This document shows positions 7,987-14,401 of a stretch of DNA of 31,159 bases, piece by piece. The position numbers and the translations under genes are program-made. Each line of letters begins with the position of its first letter. The first letter of the stretch is position 1. The DNA lies in assembly GCA_963621975.1 (NCBI GenBank), contig CAVFGI010000023.1, forward strand, positions 1 to 31,159, given 5' to 3'. The notes beneath the pieces are model-generated. The model saw only the letters and a program-made list of their open reading frames with translations. It had not been told where the DNA came from and did no database searches. Source of the stretch: UBA9732 sp963621975 (GTDB lineage: Bacteria; Spirochaetota; Spirochaetia; Sphaerochaetales; Sphaerochaetaceae).

Positions 7987-10533
7987 TTAGTGTTTTTTAG
8001 CATCTTCTAATGAGGTGTCAATTTCAGTGTTAAGAGGTACTGGACAACTCTTTACATTCCAAATTTGGTTTGCGTACTCCAAGATGGTTCTATCTGAAGA
8101 GAACATGCCACTTGATGCTACGTTGATGATTGCCTTCTTGTTGAATTCTTTGAAGTTGTTTTTATACAAATCCAAGGCCTCTTGGTGCTTATCTGCATAC
8201 ATTTTCAAGTCGGCAAAAATGAAGTAACGATCGCCTAAATCAAAGATATCATGGAATAATTTGTCGTATACTCCTGGTTCAGAGCTATTAAAGTAGTTTG
8301 ATTTAAGCAAGCTTACAACCTCTTTTATTTCTTCATCTTGATTGATGAAGTCGTAAGGATTGTAAGAACTTCTCATTTGAGCAAGCTGGTCTTCTGTGTG
8401 TCCAAAAATGAAGATGTTATCATTGCCAACTTCTTGTGAGATTTCCACATTAGCTCCGTCTAGAGTTCCAATTGTCAAAGCTCCATTCATCATGAATTTC
8501 ATATTCCCTGTTCCAGAAGCTTCAAGTCCAGCAGTTGAGATTTGCTCGCTGAGGTTTGTTGCAGGGATAATACTTTCTGCCATTGTTACTCTGTAGTTTG
8601 GCATAAAGTGAACTTGAAGAAGTTTGTTTGTAGCTTCGTCTCTGTTTACCATAGAAGCAAGGTCATTTATGAACTTAATAGAAAGTTTTGCGTTTACATA
8701 ACCCGGTGCACTTTTTCCACCAAAGAGGAAGGTTGTTGGAACAAAACTGCTTGCGAACTTTTTATCGTTCTTGAGTCTTCTGTAGAGTAGAACAATGTTA
8801 AATGCATTGAGTAATTGTCTTTTGTACTCGTGGATTCTTTTTACTTGAACATCAAAAAGAGTGTTAGGATTTACTACAATTCCACAATCTTTCAATAGGA
8901 AGTTGGCAGCTTTTTTCTTGTTCTCTTCTTTAATCTTTGCAAACTCTTTTGCAAACGCAGCATCAGTTGCAAATGATTTAAGTTCTTTTATCTTGTTTGC
9001 ATCTGTAATCCACTCTGGACCAATTGCCTCTGCAATGAGTTTAGATAGTTTTGGGTTTGCAGAATGTAGCCATCTACGAGGGGTAATTCCGTTGGTCTTA
9101 TTTTGGAATCTTTCAGGAAAGATGGCGTAAAACTCAGGGAACATGCTATTTTTTAGCAGTTGAGTGTGCAATTGGGCTACTCCATTGGTGGAGTGTGAGC
9201 CAATAATTGCAAGGTTTGCCATTCTGACATTTTTGGGGTTTGATTCTTCTATGATACTTACTTTTTGAATTGCATTGGCCTGTTCTTGGGTGTGCATTGG
9301 GAAGAAATTTATTGCATCCTGAAGGAATCGTCTGTTGATTTCATATATTATTTGCATATGTCTTGGAAGTAGACTCTCCATCATTGGAACAGGCCATTTT
9401 TCAAGAGCTTCTGGCATGAGTGTGTGATTCGTATATCCCATACTTTTTTGTGTGATATTCCAAGCCAAATCCCACTCCATATTTTCTTGGTCAATGAGAA
9501 TTCTCATGAGCTCTGCAATTGCGATTGATGGGTGTGTGTCATTTAACTGAATAGCAGCAAGATTTGGGAATTCTTGCCAATTGCCACTTGTTGCCTTAAA
9601 ACGTCTAACTATGTCTGCAAGTGAGCACGCTACAAAGAAATACTGTTGTTTCAGCCTGAGGACTTTACCCATGTATTGTGTGTCATTGGGGTAGAGGACC
9701 TGACTGATATTTTCTGCTTGGATCTTGGTTCTTACAGCTTCCGTGTAATCTCCATTATTGAACTGCTCAAAGCTGAAATCTTCAACTGCTTTTGCACTCC
9801 ACAACCTCAAGGTATTTACGGTTTTTCCACCATATCCAATGATTGGCATGTCATACGCCATTCCGATGACTTGATCTGTATTTACCCACTTATAATTATC
9901 TCTTCCATTTTCTCTTATAACTTTGACTTGTCCGCCAAAATTAACGGTGTAACACAAATCTGTTCTTGGAATTTCCCATGGATTTCCGTATCTAAGCCAG
10001 TTGTCTGGTTGCTCAAGTTGATAGCCATTTTTGATTTGTTGGCGGAATATTCCATAGTTATAACGAATTCCATAACCAAAAGAAGGAATTTCAAGTGTTG
10101 CTAATGAATCCAAAAAACAAGCAGCAAGACGCCCCAAACCACCATTTCCAAGGCCAGCATCAGGTTCAACATCTGCAAGCTCTTCATAAGTGTACCCCAA
10201 GTTTTTTAAAGCCTTGGTTACCTCATCTTGGAGTCCCATATTATTAATATTGTTGGTCATGGCTCTTCCCATCAAGAATTCAAGGGAAAGATAGTAGACC
10301 CTTTTTGCTTTTTCTTTTTGCTGTACTTTTCTGGAAATATCCCACTGGTGTATGATTCTGTCTCTTATTGTTAGCGCTAAGGCTTCATATTTGCCTTCCA
10401 TTGTTGTATGGAAAACGTCTGCATCTTGAGTGTATTTTAGATGCTCTGCAAAGTCTTTTTCTATGGCCTCTGTACTATGGGAGATTCTTGTGTTTTTGTT
10501 TAGCTCTTCATTTTTCTGCTTTTTTGCTGGCAT
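7987..10533 (-). CDS. glgP: Glycogen/maltodextrin phosphorylase
   Basis: The 848-residue enzyme (glycosyltransferase family 35) releases glucose-1-phosphate from glycogen or maltodextrins using pyridoxal phosphate. The cofactor site EASGTGNMK places the Schiff-base lysine at residue 679. Other family blocks are EPDAGLGNGGLGRLAACFLD, NDTHPSIAIAELMR and VKRIHEYKRQLLN. The length is full for the family. A GAGAGG element lies about 10 bases before the ATG at 10533. The gene is the first of a two-gene minus-strand unit and is preceded by its own promoter. Glycogen and maltodextrin preference cannot be separated from sequence alone. Confidence 0.96.
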   Translation of the reverse strand: MPAKKQKNEELNKNTRISHSTEAIEKDFAEHLKYTQDADVFHTTMEGKYEALALTIRDRIIHQWDISRKVQQKEKAKRVYYLSLEFLMGRAMTNNINNMGLQDEVTKALKNLGYTYEELADVEPDAGLGNGGLGRLAACFLDSLATLEIPSFGYGIRYNYGIFRQQIKNGYQLEQPDNWLRYGNPWEIPRTDLCYTVNFGGQVKVIRENGRDNYKWVNTDQVIGMAYDMPIIGYGGKTVNTLRLWSAKAVEDFSFEQFNNGDYTEAVRTKIQAENISQVLYPNDTQYMGKVLRLKQQYFFVACSLADIVRRFKATSGNWQEFPNLAAIQLNDTHPSIAIAELMRILIDQENMEWDLAWNITQKSMGYTNHTLMPEALEKWPVPMMESLLPRHMQIIYEINRRFLQDAINFFPMHTQEQANAIQKVSIIEESNPKNVRMANLAIIGSHSTNGVAQLHTQLLKNSMFPEFYAIFPERFQNKTNGITPRRWLHSANPKLSKLIAEAIGPEWITDANKIKELKSFATDAAFAKEFAKIKEENKKKAANFLLKDCGIVVNPNTLFDVQVKRIHEYKRQLLNAFNIVLLYRRLKNDKKFASSFVPTTFLFGGKSAPGYVNAKLSIKFINDLASMVNRDEATNKLLQVHFMPNYRVTMAESIIPATNLSEQISTAGLEASGTGNMKFMMNGALTIGTLDGANVEISQEVGNDNIFIFGHTEDQLAQMRSSYNPYDFINQDEEIKEVVSLLKSNYFNSSEPGVYDKLFHDIFDLGDRYFIFADLKMYADKHQEALDLYKNNFKEFNKKAIINVASSGMFSSDRTILEYANQIWNVKSCPVPLNTEIDTSLEDAKKH

Positions 10534-10614
10534 TTTTCAAAAGCCTCTCGAGTTTTTAGAATTTAAAGTTTCTCTTTATCCCTTTATGCAAAAGAAAATA
10601 ACAGAAACAGTCCG

Positions 10615-10643
10615 ATTATATCAAAAAAATGCGCTATGAGCAA
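10615..10643 (-). promoter_or_regulatory. Sigma-70 type promoter of glgP
   Basis: On the minus strand TTGCTC (10638-10643) is followed after 17 bases by a perfect TATAAT (10615-10620). The start would be near 10608, giving a 5' leader of about 75 nt. The promoter stands back to back with that of tRNA-Thr. Confidence 0.65.
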
Positions 10644-10680
10644 TGAATTTGAATGTAAAATAGACAGTGTGAAGAAGTTA

Positions 10681-10709
10681 TTGACAAAGTATTTGTGTTT
10701 TGGTACTTT
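10681..10709 (+). promoter_or_regulatory. Promoter of the tRNA-Thr/rpmG/tRNA-Trp/secE/nusG unit
   Basis: A perfect TTGACA at 10681-10686 is followed after 17 bases by TACTTT (10704-10709), a weak -10 box. Transcription would start near 10716, about 24 bases before the mature tRNA. The TATTAT at 10734-10739 is too close to the tRNA 5' end to serve as its -10 box. Confidence 0.5.
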
Positions 10710-10739
10710 ACATTTTGCATATTTCCGTGCTGTTATTAT

Positions 10740-10812
10740 GCCCTTGTAGCTCAGCCGGTAGAGCACCACCATGGTAAGGTGGGGGTCAGCGGTTCAAATC
10801 CGCTCGAGGGCT
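10740..10812 (+). tRNA. tRNA-Thr (anticodon GGT)
   Basis: A complete cloverleaf is seen: acceptor GCCCTTG (10740-10746) with CGAGGGC (10805-10811), D-stem GCTC/GAGC, anticodon stem CCACC/GGTGG enclosing the loop ATGGTAA with anticodon GGT at 10773-10775, and T-stem AGCGG/CCGCT around TTCAAAT. The discriminator base is T. The 3' CCA is not encoded and must be added enzymatically. Confidence 0.96.
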
Positions 10813-10879
10813 AAGTGGTGGTAGTAGAGATATTTAGTGAGAAAAAGATTTAGGCGTAAAAACCTTAAGGAGTATAGAA

Positions 10880-11056
10880 ATGGCTGATAAAAAGAAGAGT
10901 CCTGTTGAGAAAATTGCTCTTCAGTGCACAGAGTGCAAGAGGAAGAATTATACAACAGAAAAGAACCGCCGTAATAATCCGAACAAACTTGAGCTTATGA
11001 AGTATTGTCCGTTCGATCGCAAGCATACCTTGCATCGTGAAACAAAGGTAAAGTAA
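10880..11056 (+). CDS. rpmG: 50S ribosomal protein L33
   Basis: The 58-residue protein is short and basic, with the L33 pattern IALQCTECKRKNY, then KLELMKYCPFDRKHTLHRET. Only three of the four cysteines of a zinc ribbon are present (residues 16, 19 and 43), because the fourth position is aspartate (CPFD). It is therefore neither a full zinc-binding nor a completely cysteine-free form. AAGGAG precedes the ATG at 10880. It lies between two tRNA genes and ahead of secE, the conserved bacterial order. Confidence 0.95.
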   Translation: MADKKKSPVEKIALQCTECKRKNYTTEKNRRNNPNKLELMKYCPFDRKHTLHRETKVK

Positions 11057-11084
11057 GCAAATTGCTTAAATGATAGAGAGATAT

Positions 11085-11158
11085 AGGCCAGTAGCTCCAA
11101 CGGTTAGAGCACTGGTCTCCAAAACCGGGTGTTGGGGGTTCGAATCCCTCCTGGCCTG
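11085..11158 (+). tRNA. tRNA-Trp (anticodon CCA)
   Basis: The acceptor AGGCCAG (11085-11091) pairs with CTGGCCT (11151-11157). The D-stem is GCTC/GAGC, and the anticodon stem CTGGT/ACCGG encloses CTCCAAA with anticodon CCA at 11119-11121. The T-arm contains GGTTCGAATCC. The discriminator is G and no CCA is encoded. It lies between rpmG and secE, as in many bacteria. Confidence 0.97.
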
Positions 11159-11183
11159 TAAGATCTCTGTTTGGGAGTTTTAG

Positions 11184-11363
11184 ATGAAGAAGTTGGTCAA
11201 ATACTTTAAAGAATGTCGTCTTGAAATGAAGAAAGTTTCATGGCCTAATAAGGCTACAATTGTTTCTTCTACAAAGCTCGTCATTATTACAACAATCGTG
11301 TTTGCCGTCCTCCTTGGTCTTGCTGATTTCTTGTTACTCAAGGCTGTGTCCTTGCTTTTCTAA
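11184..11363 (+). CDS. secE: Preprotein translocase subunit SecE
   Basis: The 59-residue protein is the minimal one-helix form of SecE, which clamps the SecY channel in the inner membrane. An amphipathic segment with the signature EMKKVSWPNKATIVSST (residues 14-30) precedes one membrane span (about 33-53). Longer relatives such as the E. coli protein carry two extra helices that are missing here, as in many bacteria outside the enterics. GGGAG stands about 8 bases before the ATG. nusG follows after 12 bp. Confidence 0.95.
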   Translation: MKKLVKYFKECRLEMKKVSWPNKATIVSSTKLVIITTIVFAVLLGLADFLLLKAVSLLF

Positions 11364-11375
11364 GGTGGGAATCAA

Positions 11376-11936
11376 ATGGCAAGAGGCTGGTATACCGTTC
11401 ATACTTATTCGGGTTATGAGCAGAAAATAGAGAAGCTTATTCGCAGAATGATGGAAACTGATAGTGATTTTGCATCAGTCTGTCTTGATGTTAAGGTTCC
11501 TTTTGAAGTTCTTATTGAAACCAAAGATGGTGTCAAGAAAGAAGTTAAGCATAAGGTTCTACCTGGTTATATTCTCGTTGAATTAGACATGCCCGAAGAT
11601 GACTCTTGGAAGCGCTATTGTTCTCAAATTAAGCGTATTCAAGGTGTAACAGGCTTCTTGGCAGCAACAAGATCTTCAAAACCAGTTCCTCTTTCAAAAG
11701 ATGAGATGAATAATATTCTCCAGAGAACTGGTGAGATTAAGGCTGAAAAGGCATTTAGGCCCAAACAGAGCTTTAATGAGGGCGAATCCGTCAAGGTTAT
11801 TGACGGTCCTTTCTCAGGTTTCACGGGTGTTATTGAAGAAATCAATGCAGAAAAGAACCGTATTAAGGTTTCTGTTGAGATTTTTGGAAGACCAACCCCT
11901 GTTGAAATTGAATTCAATCAGGTTGAAAAGATTTGA
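11376..11936 (+). CDS. nusG: Transcription termination/antitermination factor NusG
   Basis: The 186-residue protein binds the RNA polymerase clamp through its NGN domain (about residues 1-115, starting MARGWYTVHTYSGYEQKIE). Its C-terminal KOW domain (133-186, with FNEGESVKVIDGPFSGFTG) can contact Rho or ribosomal protein S10. The length is standard and no inserted domain is present. It closes the tRNA-Thr to nusG block and is followed by a 249-bp structured gap before rplK. Confidence 0.97.
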   Translation: MARGWYTVHTYSGYEQKIEKLIRRMMETDSDFASVCLDVKVPFEVLIETKDGVKKEVKHKVLPGYILVELDMPEDDSWKRYCSQIKRIQGVTGFLAATRSSKPVPLSKDEMNNILQRTGEIKAEKAFRPKQSFNEGESVKVIDGPFSGFTGVIEEINAEKNRIKVSVEIFGRPTPVEIEFNQVEKI

Positions 11937-11957
11937 TTGAAATGTCTTTTAAGTATG

Positions 11958-12039
11958 GAACGTTGCTTGAGAGACAAGATGACATACGTTCAATTGCATT
12001 GAATTACTCCTCTCCGGAGATTCTGAAAACTGTTTTTTT
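11958..12039 (+). other. Two hairpins in the upstream half of the rplK leader
   Basis: GAACGT (11958-11963) pairs with ACGTTC (11986-11991), with an inner stem CTTG/CAAG (11966-11969 and 11975-11978). A second stem CTCC (12007-12010) with GGAG (12016-12019) is flanked by GAAT and ATTC. Nine bases later comes a run of seven T (12033-12039), too far from the stem for a standard terminator. It may be a weak attenuator or part of a larger leader fold. Confidence 0.4.
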
Positions 12040-12082
12040 GTTTGGTATTTGATATCGGGCTAAAAAGGGAGAAGGATGAGGG

Positions 12083-12131
12083 CACGGAAAGGTGGGAGCC
12101 TGCTCGTATGACAGGCGTTAATACCAGCGTG
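12083..12131 (+). promoter_or_regulatory. Ribosomal protein L1 binding leader (autoregulatory site)
   Basis: Bases 12091-12125 fit the two-helix L1 target: GGT (12091-12093) with ACC (12123-12125), an internal loop made of GGGAG (12094-12098) and CGTTAAT (12116-12122), and CCTG (12099-12102) with CAGG (12112-12115). CACG (12083-12086) and CGTG (12128-12131) close it. Such sites mimic the L1 site on 23S rRNA and let free L1 repress the L11-L1 operon. It lies upstream of rplK, where this control acts in other bacteria. Confidence 0.7.
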
Positions 12132-12132
12132 G

Positions 12133-12166
12133 AGGTCTGATTTATCTGCCAACTCAGGCAAGACCT
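12133..12166 (+). other. Nested hairpin just upstream of the rplK ribosome-binding site
   Basis: AGGTCT (12133-12138) is complementary to AGACCT (12161-12166), with an inner stem TGCC (12147-12150) and GGCA (12157-12160). The ribosome-binding site AAGGAG begins 7 bases after the stem. It follows the L1 motif with one base between, so the two elements probably act as one leader. Confidence 0.5.
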
Positions 12167-12185
12167 TGCACGTAAGGAGAAAAAT

Positions 12186-12617
12186 ATGGCAAAGAAAAAG
12201 GTTACTGCAATTATTAAGTTGCAGTGTCCAGCCCAGAAGGCTACACCGGCCCCTCCAATTGGTCCGGCTCTTGGCCCTCACGGGGTAAGTGCACCACAGT
12301 TTGTCCAGCAGTTCAACGAAAAGACAAGACAGTTTGAACCAGGCTTGACAGTTCCAGTCGTAATCACGGTTTACGCAGACAGAACATTCTCTTTCATTCT
12401 GAAGACTCCTCCTGCAGCTGTTCTTATTAAGAAGGCTTTGGGTTTACAGAAGGCTAGCGGTGTTCCAAACAAGCAGAAGGTTGGTACTCTTTCTCAGGCT
12501 CAGCTTGAAGAAATTGCAAAGACAAAGATGCCTGATTTGAATGCTAATGACCTTGAGGCTGCAAAGCATATTATTGCTGGAACAGCAAGAAGCATGGGCG
12601 TGGAGGTGGAAAAATGA
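12186..12617 (+). CDS. rplK: 50S ribosomal protein L11
   Basis: The 143-residue protein forms part of the GTPase-associated centre of the large subunit with L10 and the L12 stalk. It carries the proline-rich N-terminal signature PAPPIGPALGPHGVSAPQFVQ and the C-terminal rRNA-binding domain ending with AGTARSMGVEVEK. The start follows AAGGAG. The stop codon overlaps the rplA start by four bases (ATGA), which implies coupled translation. It is the first gene behind the L1-type leader. Confidence 0.98.
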   Translation: MAKKKVTAIIKLQCPAQKATPAPPIGPALGPHGVSAPQFVQQFNEKTRQFEPGLTVPVVITVYADRTFSFILKTPPAAVLIKKALGLQKASGVPNKQKVGTLSQAQLEEIAKTKMPDLNANDLEAAKHIIAGTARSMGVEVEK

Positions 12618-13294
12618 AGCACGGCAAAAAGTATCAGGATGCTGTCAAAAAGTATGACAGAACCAAAGTTTACACACTTGCTGAAGCTGCTGCACTCGTA
12701 AAAGAACTTTCTTTTGCAAAGTTTGATGAGACAGTAGAACTCCACATTAAGCTTATGCTTAAGAAGAGCCAGAGTGTTAGAGACACTGTTGTTCTTCCAA
12801 ACCAGTTCTCTGCAGAGAAGAAGATTCTTGTTTTCGCTAAGGGAGACAAGGCTCAGGAAGCTCTTGACGCTGGTGCAACATATGTTGGTGATGCAGAGCT
12901 CATTGAGAAGATCCGTGGTGGTTGGATGGATTTTGACGTAGCAGTCGCAACTCCAGACATGATGAAGGATGTAGGTCGTCTTGGTCCTATCCTTGGTAGA
13001 AGAGGTCTTATGCCTAACCCAAAGACACAGACTGTTACCATGGATATCAAGGGTGCTCTTGCAGAACTTCGCAAGGGAAGAGTTGAGTTCCGTTCAGACA
13101 AAACTGGTGTTGTTCACATGGCAATTGGTAAGGTTTCTATGGATGCTGACAAGATTGCTGAAAATGCAGATGTTGCAATCAAGGAAATCTTCAGAAGAAA
13201 GCCTGCAGACGCAAAGGGTGACTTTGTTGTCAGCACAGCTCTTGCTTCAACAATGGGTCCTGGTGTCATGCTTGACACTAAGACAATCCTGTAA
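12614..13294 (+). CDS. rplA: 50S ribosomal protein L1
   Basis: The 226-residue protein forms the L1 stalk at the E site and is the likely repressor of its own operon through the leader upstream of rplK. The signature region GRLGPILGRRGLMPNPKTQTV is present, and the length is normal. Translation is coupled to rplK by a four-base overlap. rplJ follows after 16 bp. Confidence 0.98.
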   Translation: MKHGKKYQDAVKKYDRTKVYTLAEAAALVKELSFAKFDETVELHIKLMLKKSQSVRDTVVLPNQFSAEKKILVFAKGDKAQEALDAGATYVGDAELIEKIRGGWMDFDVAVATPDMMKDVGRLGPILGRRGLMPNPKTQTVTMDIKGALAELRKGRVEFRSDKTGVVHMAIGKVSMDADKIAENADVAIKEIFRRKPADAKGDFVVSTALASTMGPGVMLDTKTIL

Positions 13295-13310
13295 TTAGGC
13301 GAGGTGAAGT

Positions 13311-13847
13311 ATGGAATATCATGTAAAAGTAAACGAAACTAAAGAAGCTGCTGTAAAACAGCTTAAGGAAGAGTTTGGCCAGTACTCCGGATTCATCTTT
13401 GCAGATTATCGTGGTCTTACAGTTGCTCAGATTTCTGATCTTAGAAAGCAGCTTAGAGCCAAGGATGCTGTATGCCGAGTTGTCAAGAATCGCTATGCAA
13501 AGATTGCAATGAGAGAACTTGGACACGAAGGTGTTGATGACAAGCTGGTTGGACCAACTGCTGTTGTCCTTGCAAGAGGCGACGAGCAGAGCGCAATTGC
13601 AAAAATTGTTGTTGATGCACAGAAGGGTACAGATAACAAGCTTCAGGTCCGTGGTGGATTCCTTGATGGTAGAGCTTTTGATGCTGCACAAGTTGAAGCA
13701 TTCTCCAAGCTCCCTGGCAGACTTGATCTTATTAGCCACCTCATGGCTACCATGATGGCTCCTGTCCAGAAGGTTGCAGCAACACTCCTTGCCTACCAGG
13801 AGAAGTTGGAAGGCAAAGCCCCTGCAGAAGAGGCTAAAACAGAATAA
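13311..13847 (+). CDS. rplJ: 50S ribosomal protein L10
   Basis: The 178-residue protein anchors the L12 dimers to the GTPase centre. The N-terminal rRNA-binding domain shows FADYRGLTVAQISDLRKQLR and VKNRYAKIAM, and the C-terminal helix that carries L12 dimers ends in an alanine- and glutamate-rich tail. Only 16 bp separate it from rplA. The long L10-binding leader found before rplJ in many bacteria therefore cannot be present here. A GAGGTGAAGT ribosome-binding site precedes the ATG. Confidence 0.97.
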   Translation: MEYHVKVNETKEAAVKQLKEEFGQYSGFIFADYRGLTVAQISDLRKQLRAKDAVCRVVKNRYAKIAMRELGHEGVDDKLVGPTAVVLARGDEQSAIAKIVVDAQKGTDNKLQVRGGFLDGRAFDAAQVEAFSKLPGRLDLISHLMATMMAPVQKVAATLLAYQEKLEGKAPAEEAKTE

Positions 13848-13904
13848 CAACGGTTCTAGTCTTCATAGTACCATGCTATGACCGTTGAAATAGAAAATTT
13901 TTTT
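13848..13904 (+). other. Hairpin plus T-tract between rplJ and rplL
   Basis: CAACGGT (13848-13854, starting directly after the rplJ stop) pairs with ACCGTTG (13881-13887), and CATAG (13864-13868) with CTATG (13876-13880), leaving a nine-base bulge. Ten bases later a run of seven T (13898-13904) precedes the rplL ribosome-binding site AAGGAG. It may be a processing or stability element, or a weak attenuator, that helps make L12 more abundant than L10. Confidence 0.55.
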
Positions 13905-13918
13905 AAGGAGAAGTTAAT

Positions 13919-14296
13919 ATGGCTACAAGAGATGAGATTTTAGAGTCTATTGCAAACATGACCGTAATGGAGGTTGCTGACCTCATTAAGGCTATGGAAG
14001 AGAAGTTTGGTGTAACAGCCGCTGCTGCTGCAGTTGCAGTTGCTGCTGGTCCTGCTGCTCCAGCTGAAGAAGCTGAAGAGAAGACAGAGTTTGATGTTAT
14101 TCTTAAGTCCTTTGATGCTTCAAAGAAGATTGCTGCAATTAAGGCTGTTAGAGAAGTTAGCGCAGAACTTGGACTCAAGGAAGCTAAAGAGCTCGTTGAG
14201 GGTGGTGGAAAGGTCAAAGAGGGTATCTCTAAGGCTGATGCTGCTGCTGTCAAGGAAAAGCTTGAGGCTGCTGGCTGCGTAGTTGAGGTAAAATAA
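13919..14296 (+). CDS. rplL: 50S ribosomal protein L7/L12
   Basis: The 125-residue acidic stalk protein recruits translation factors. An N-terminal dimerisation helix (about 1-32) is joined by an alanine-rich hinge (about 34-55, with repeated Ala and Pro) to a C-terminal factor-binding domain containing KIAAIKAVREVSAELGLKEA and LVEGGGKVKEGISKADA. The strong ribosome-binding site AAGGAG and the flanking hairpins fit the need for several copies per ribosome. Confidence 0.98.
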   Translation: MATRDEILESIANMTVMEVADLIKAMEEKFGVTAAAAAVAVAAGPAAPAEEAEEKTEFDVILKSFDASKKIAAIKAVREVSAELGLKEAKELVEGGGKVKEGISKADAAAVKEKLEAAGCVVEVK

Positions 14297-14307
14297 TTAA
14301 TTTTACA

Positions 14308-14356
14308 ACAGAACCTCCCGGGCTCTTTTGGGTCTTGGGAGGGTTTCTGTCTTTTT
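14308..14356 (+). terminator. Attenuator-type terminator between rplL and rpoB
   Basis: CCTCCC (14314-14319) pairs with GGGAGG (14337-14342), extended outward by ACAGA (14308-14312) with TCTGT (14346-14350), then C and five T (14352-14356). Two GGG/CCC runs in the loop offer alternatives. As rpoB has no obvious promoter of its own in the remaining 45 bp, partial read-through is inferred, reducing RNA polymerase synthesis relative to L12. Confidence 0.75.
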
Positions 14357-14359
14357 ATT

Positions 14360-14375
14360 GCCATTATTTAATGGC
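14360..14375 (+). other. Short hairpin upstream of rpoB
   Basis: GCCATT (14360-14365) and AATGGC (14370-14375) form a perfect stem around a four-base loop. It sits 26 bases before the rpoB start and directly after the attenuator. A role as an RNase processing site is possible but unproven. Confidence 0.4.
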
Positions 14376-14401
14376 GTTTATCACTGATTTGGGGGTATAA
14401 G

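Noticed and set aside
9646..10104. A 152-codon plus-strand frame inside glgP
   Set aside because: It is antisense to conserved phosphorylase blocks and shows no protein family features.
10584..10772. A 62-codon minus-strand frame across the tRNA-Thr promoter
   Set aside because: It starts inside tRNA-Thr and overlaps both divergent promoters.
13278..13850. A 190-codon minus-strand frame opposite rplJ
   Set aside because: It is the shadow of a highly expressed ribosomal gene with biased codons; there is no ribosome-binding site or recognisable domain.
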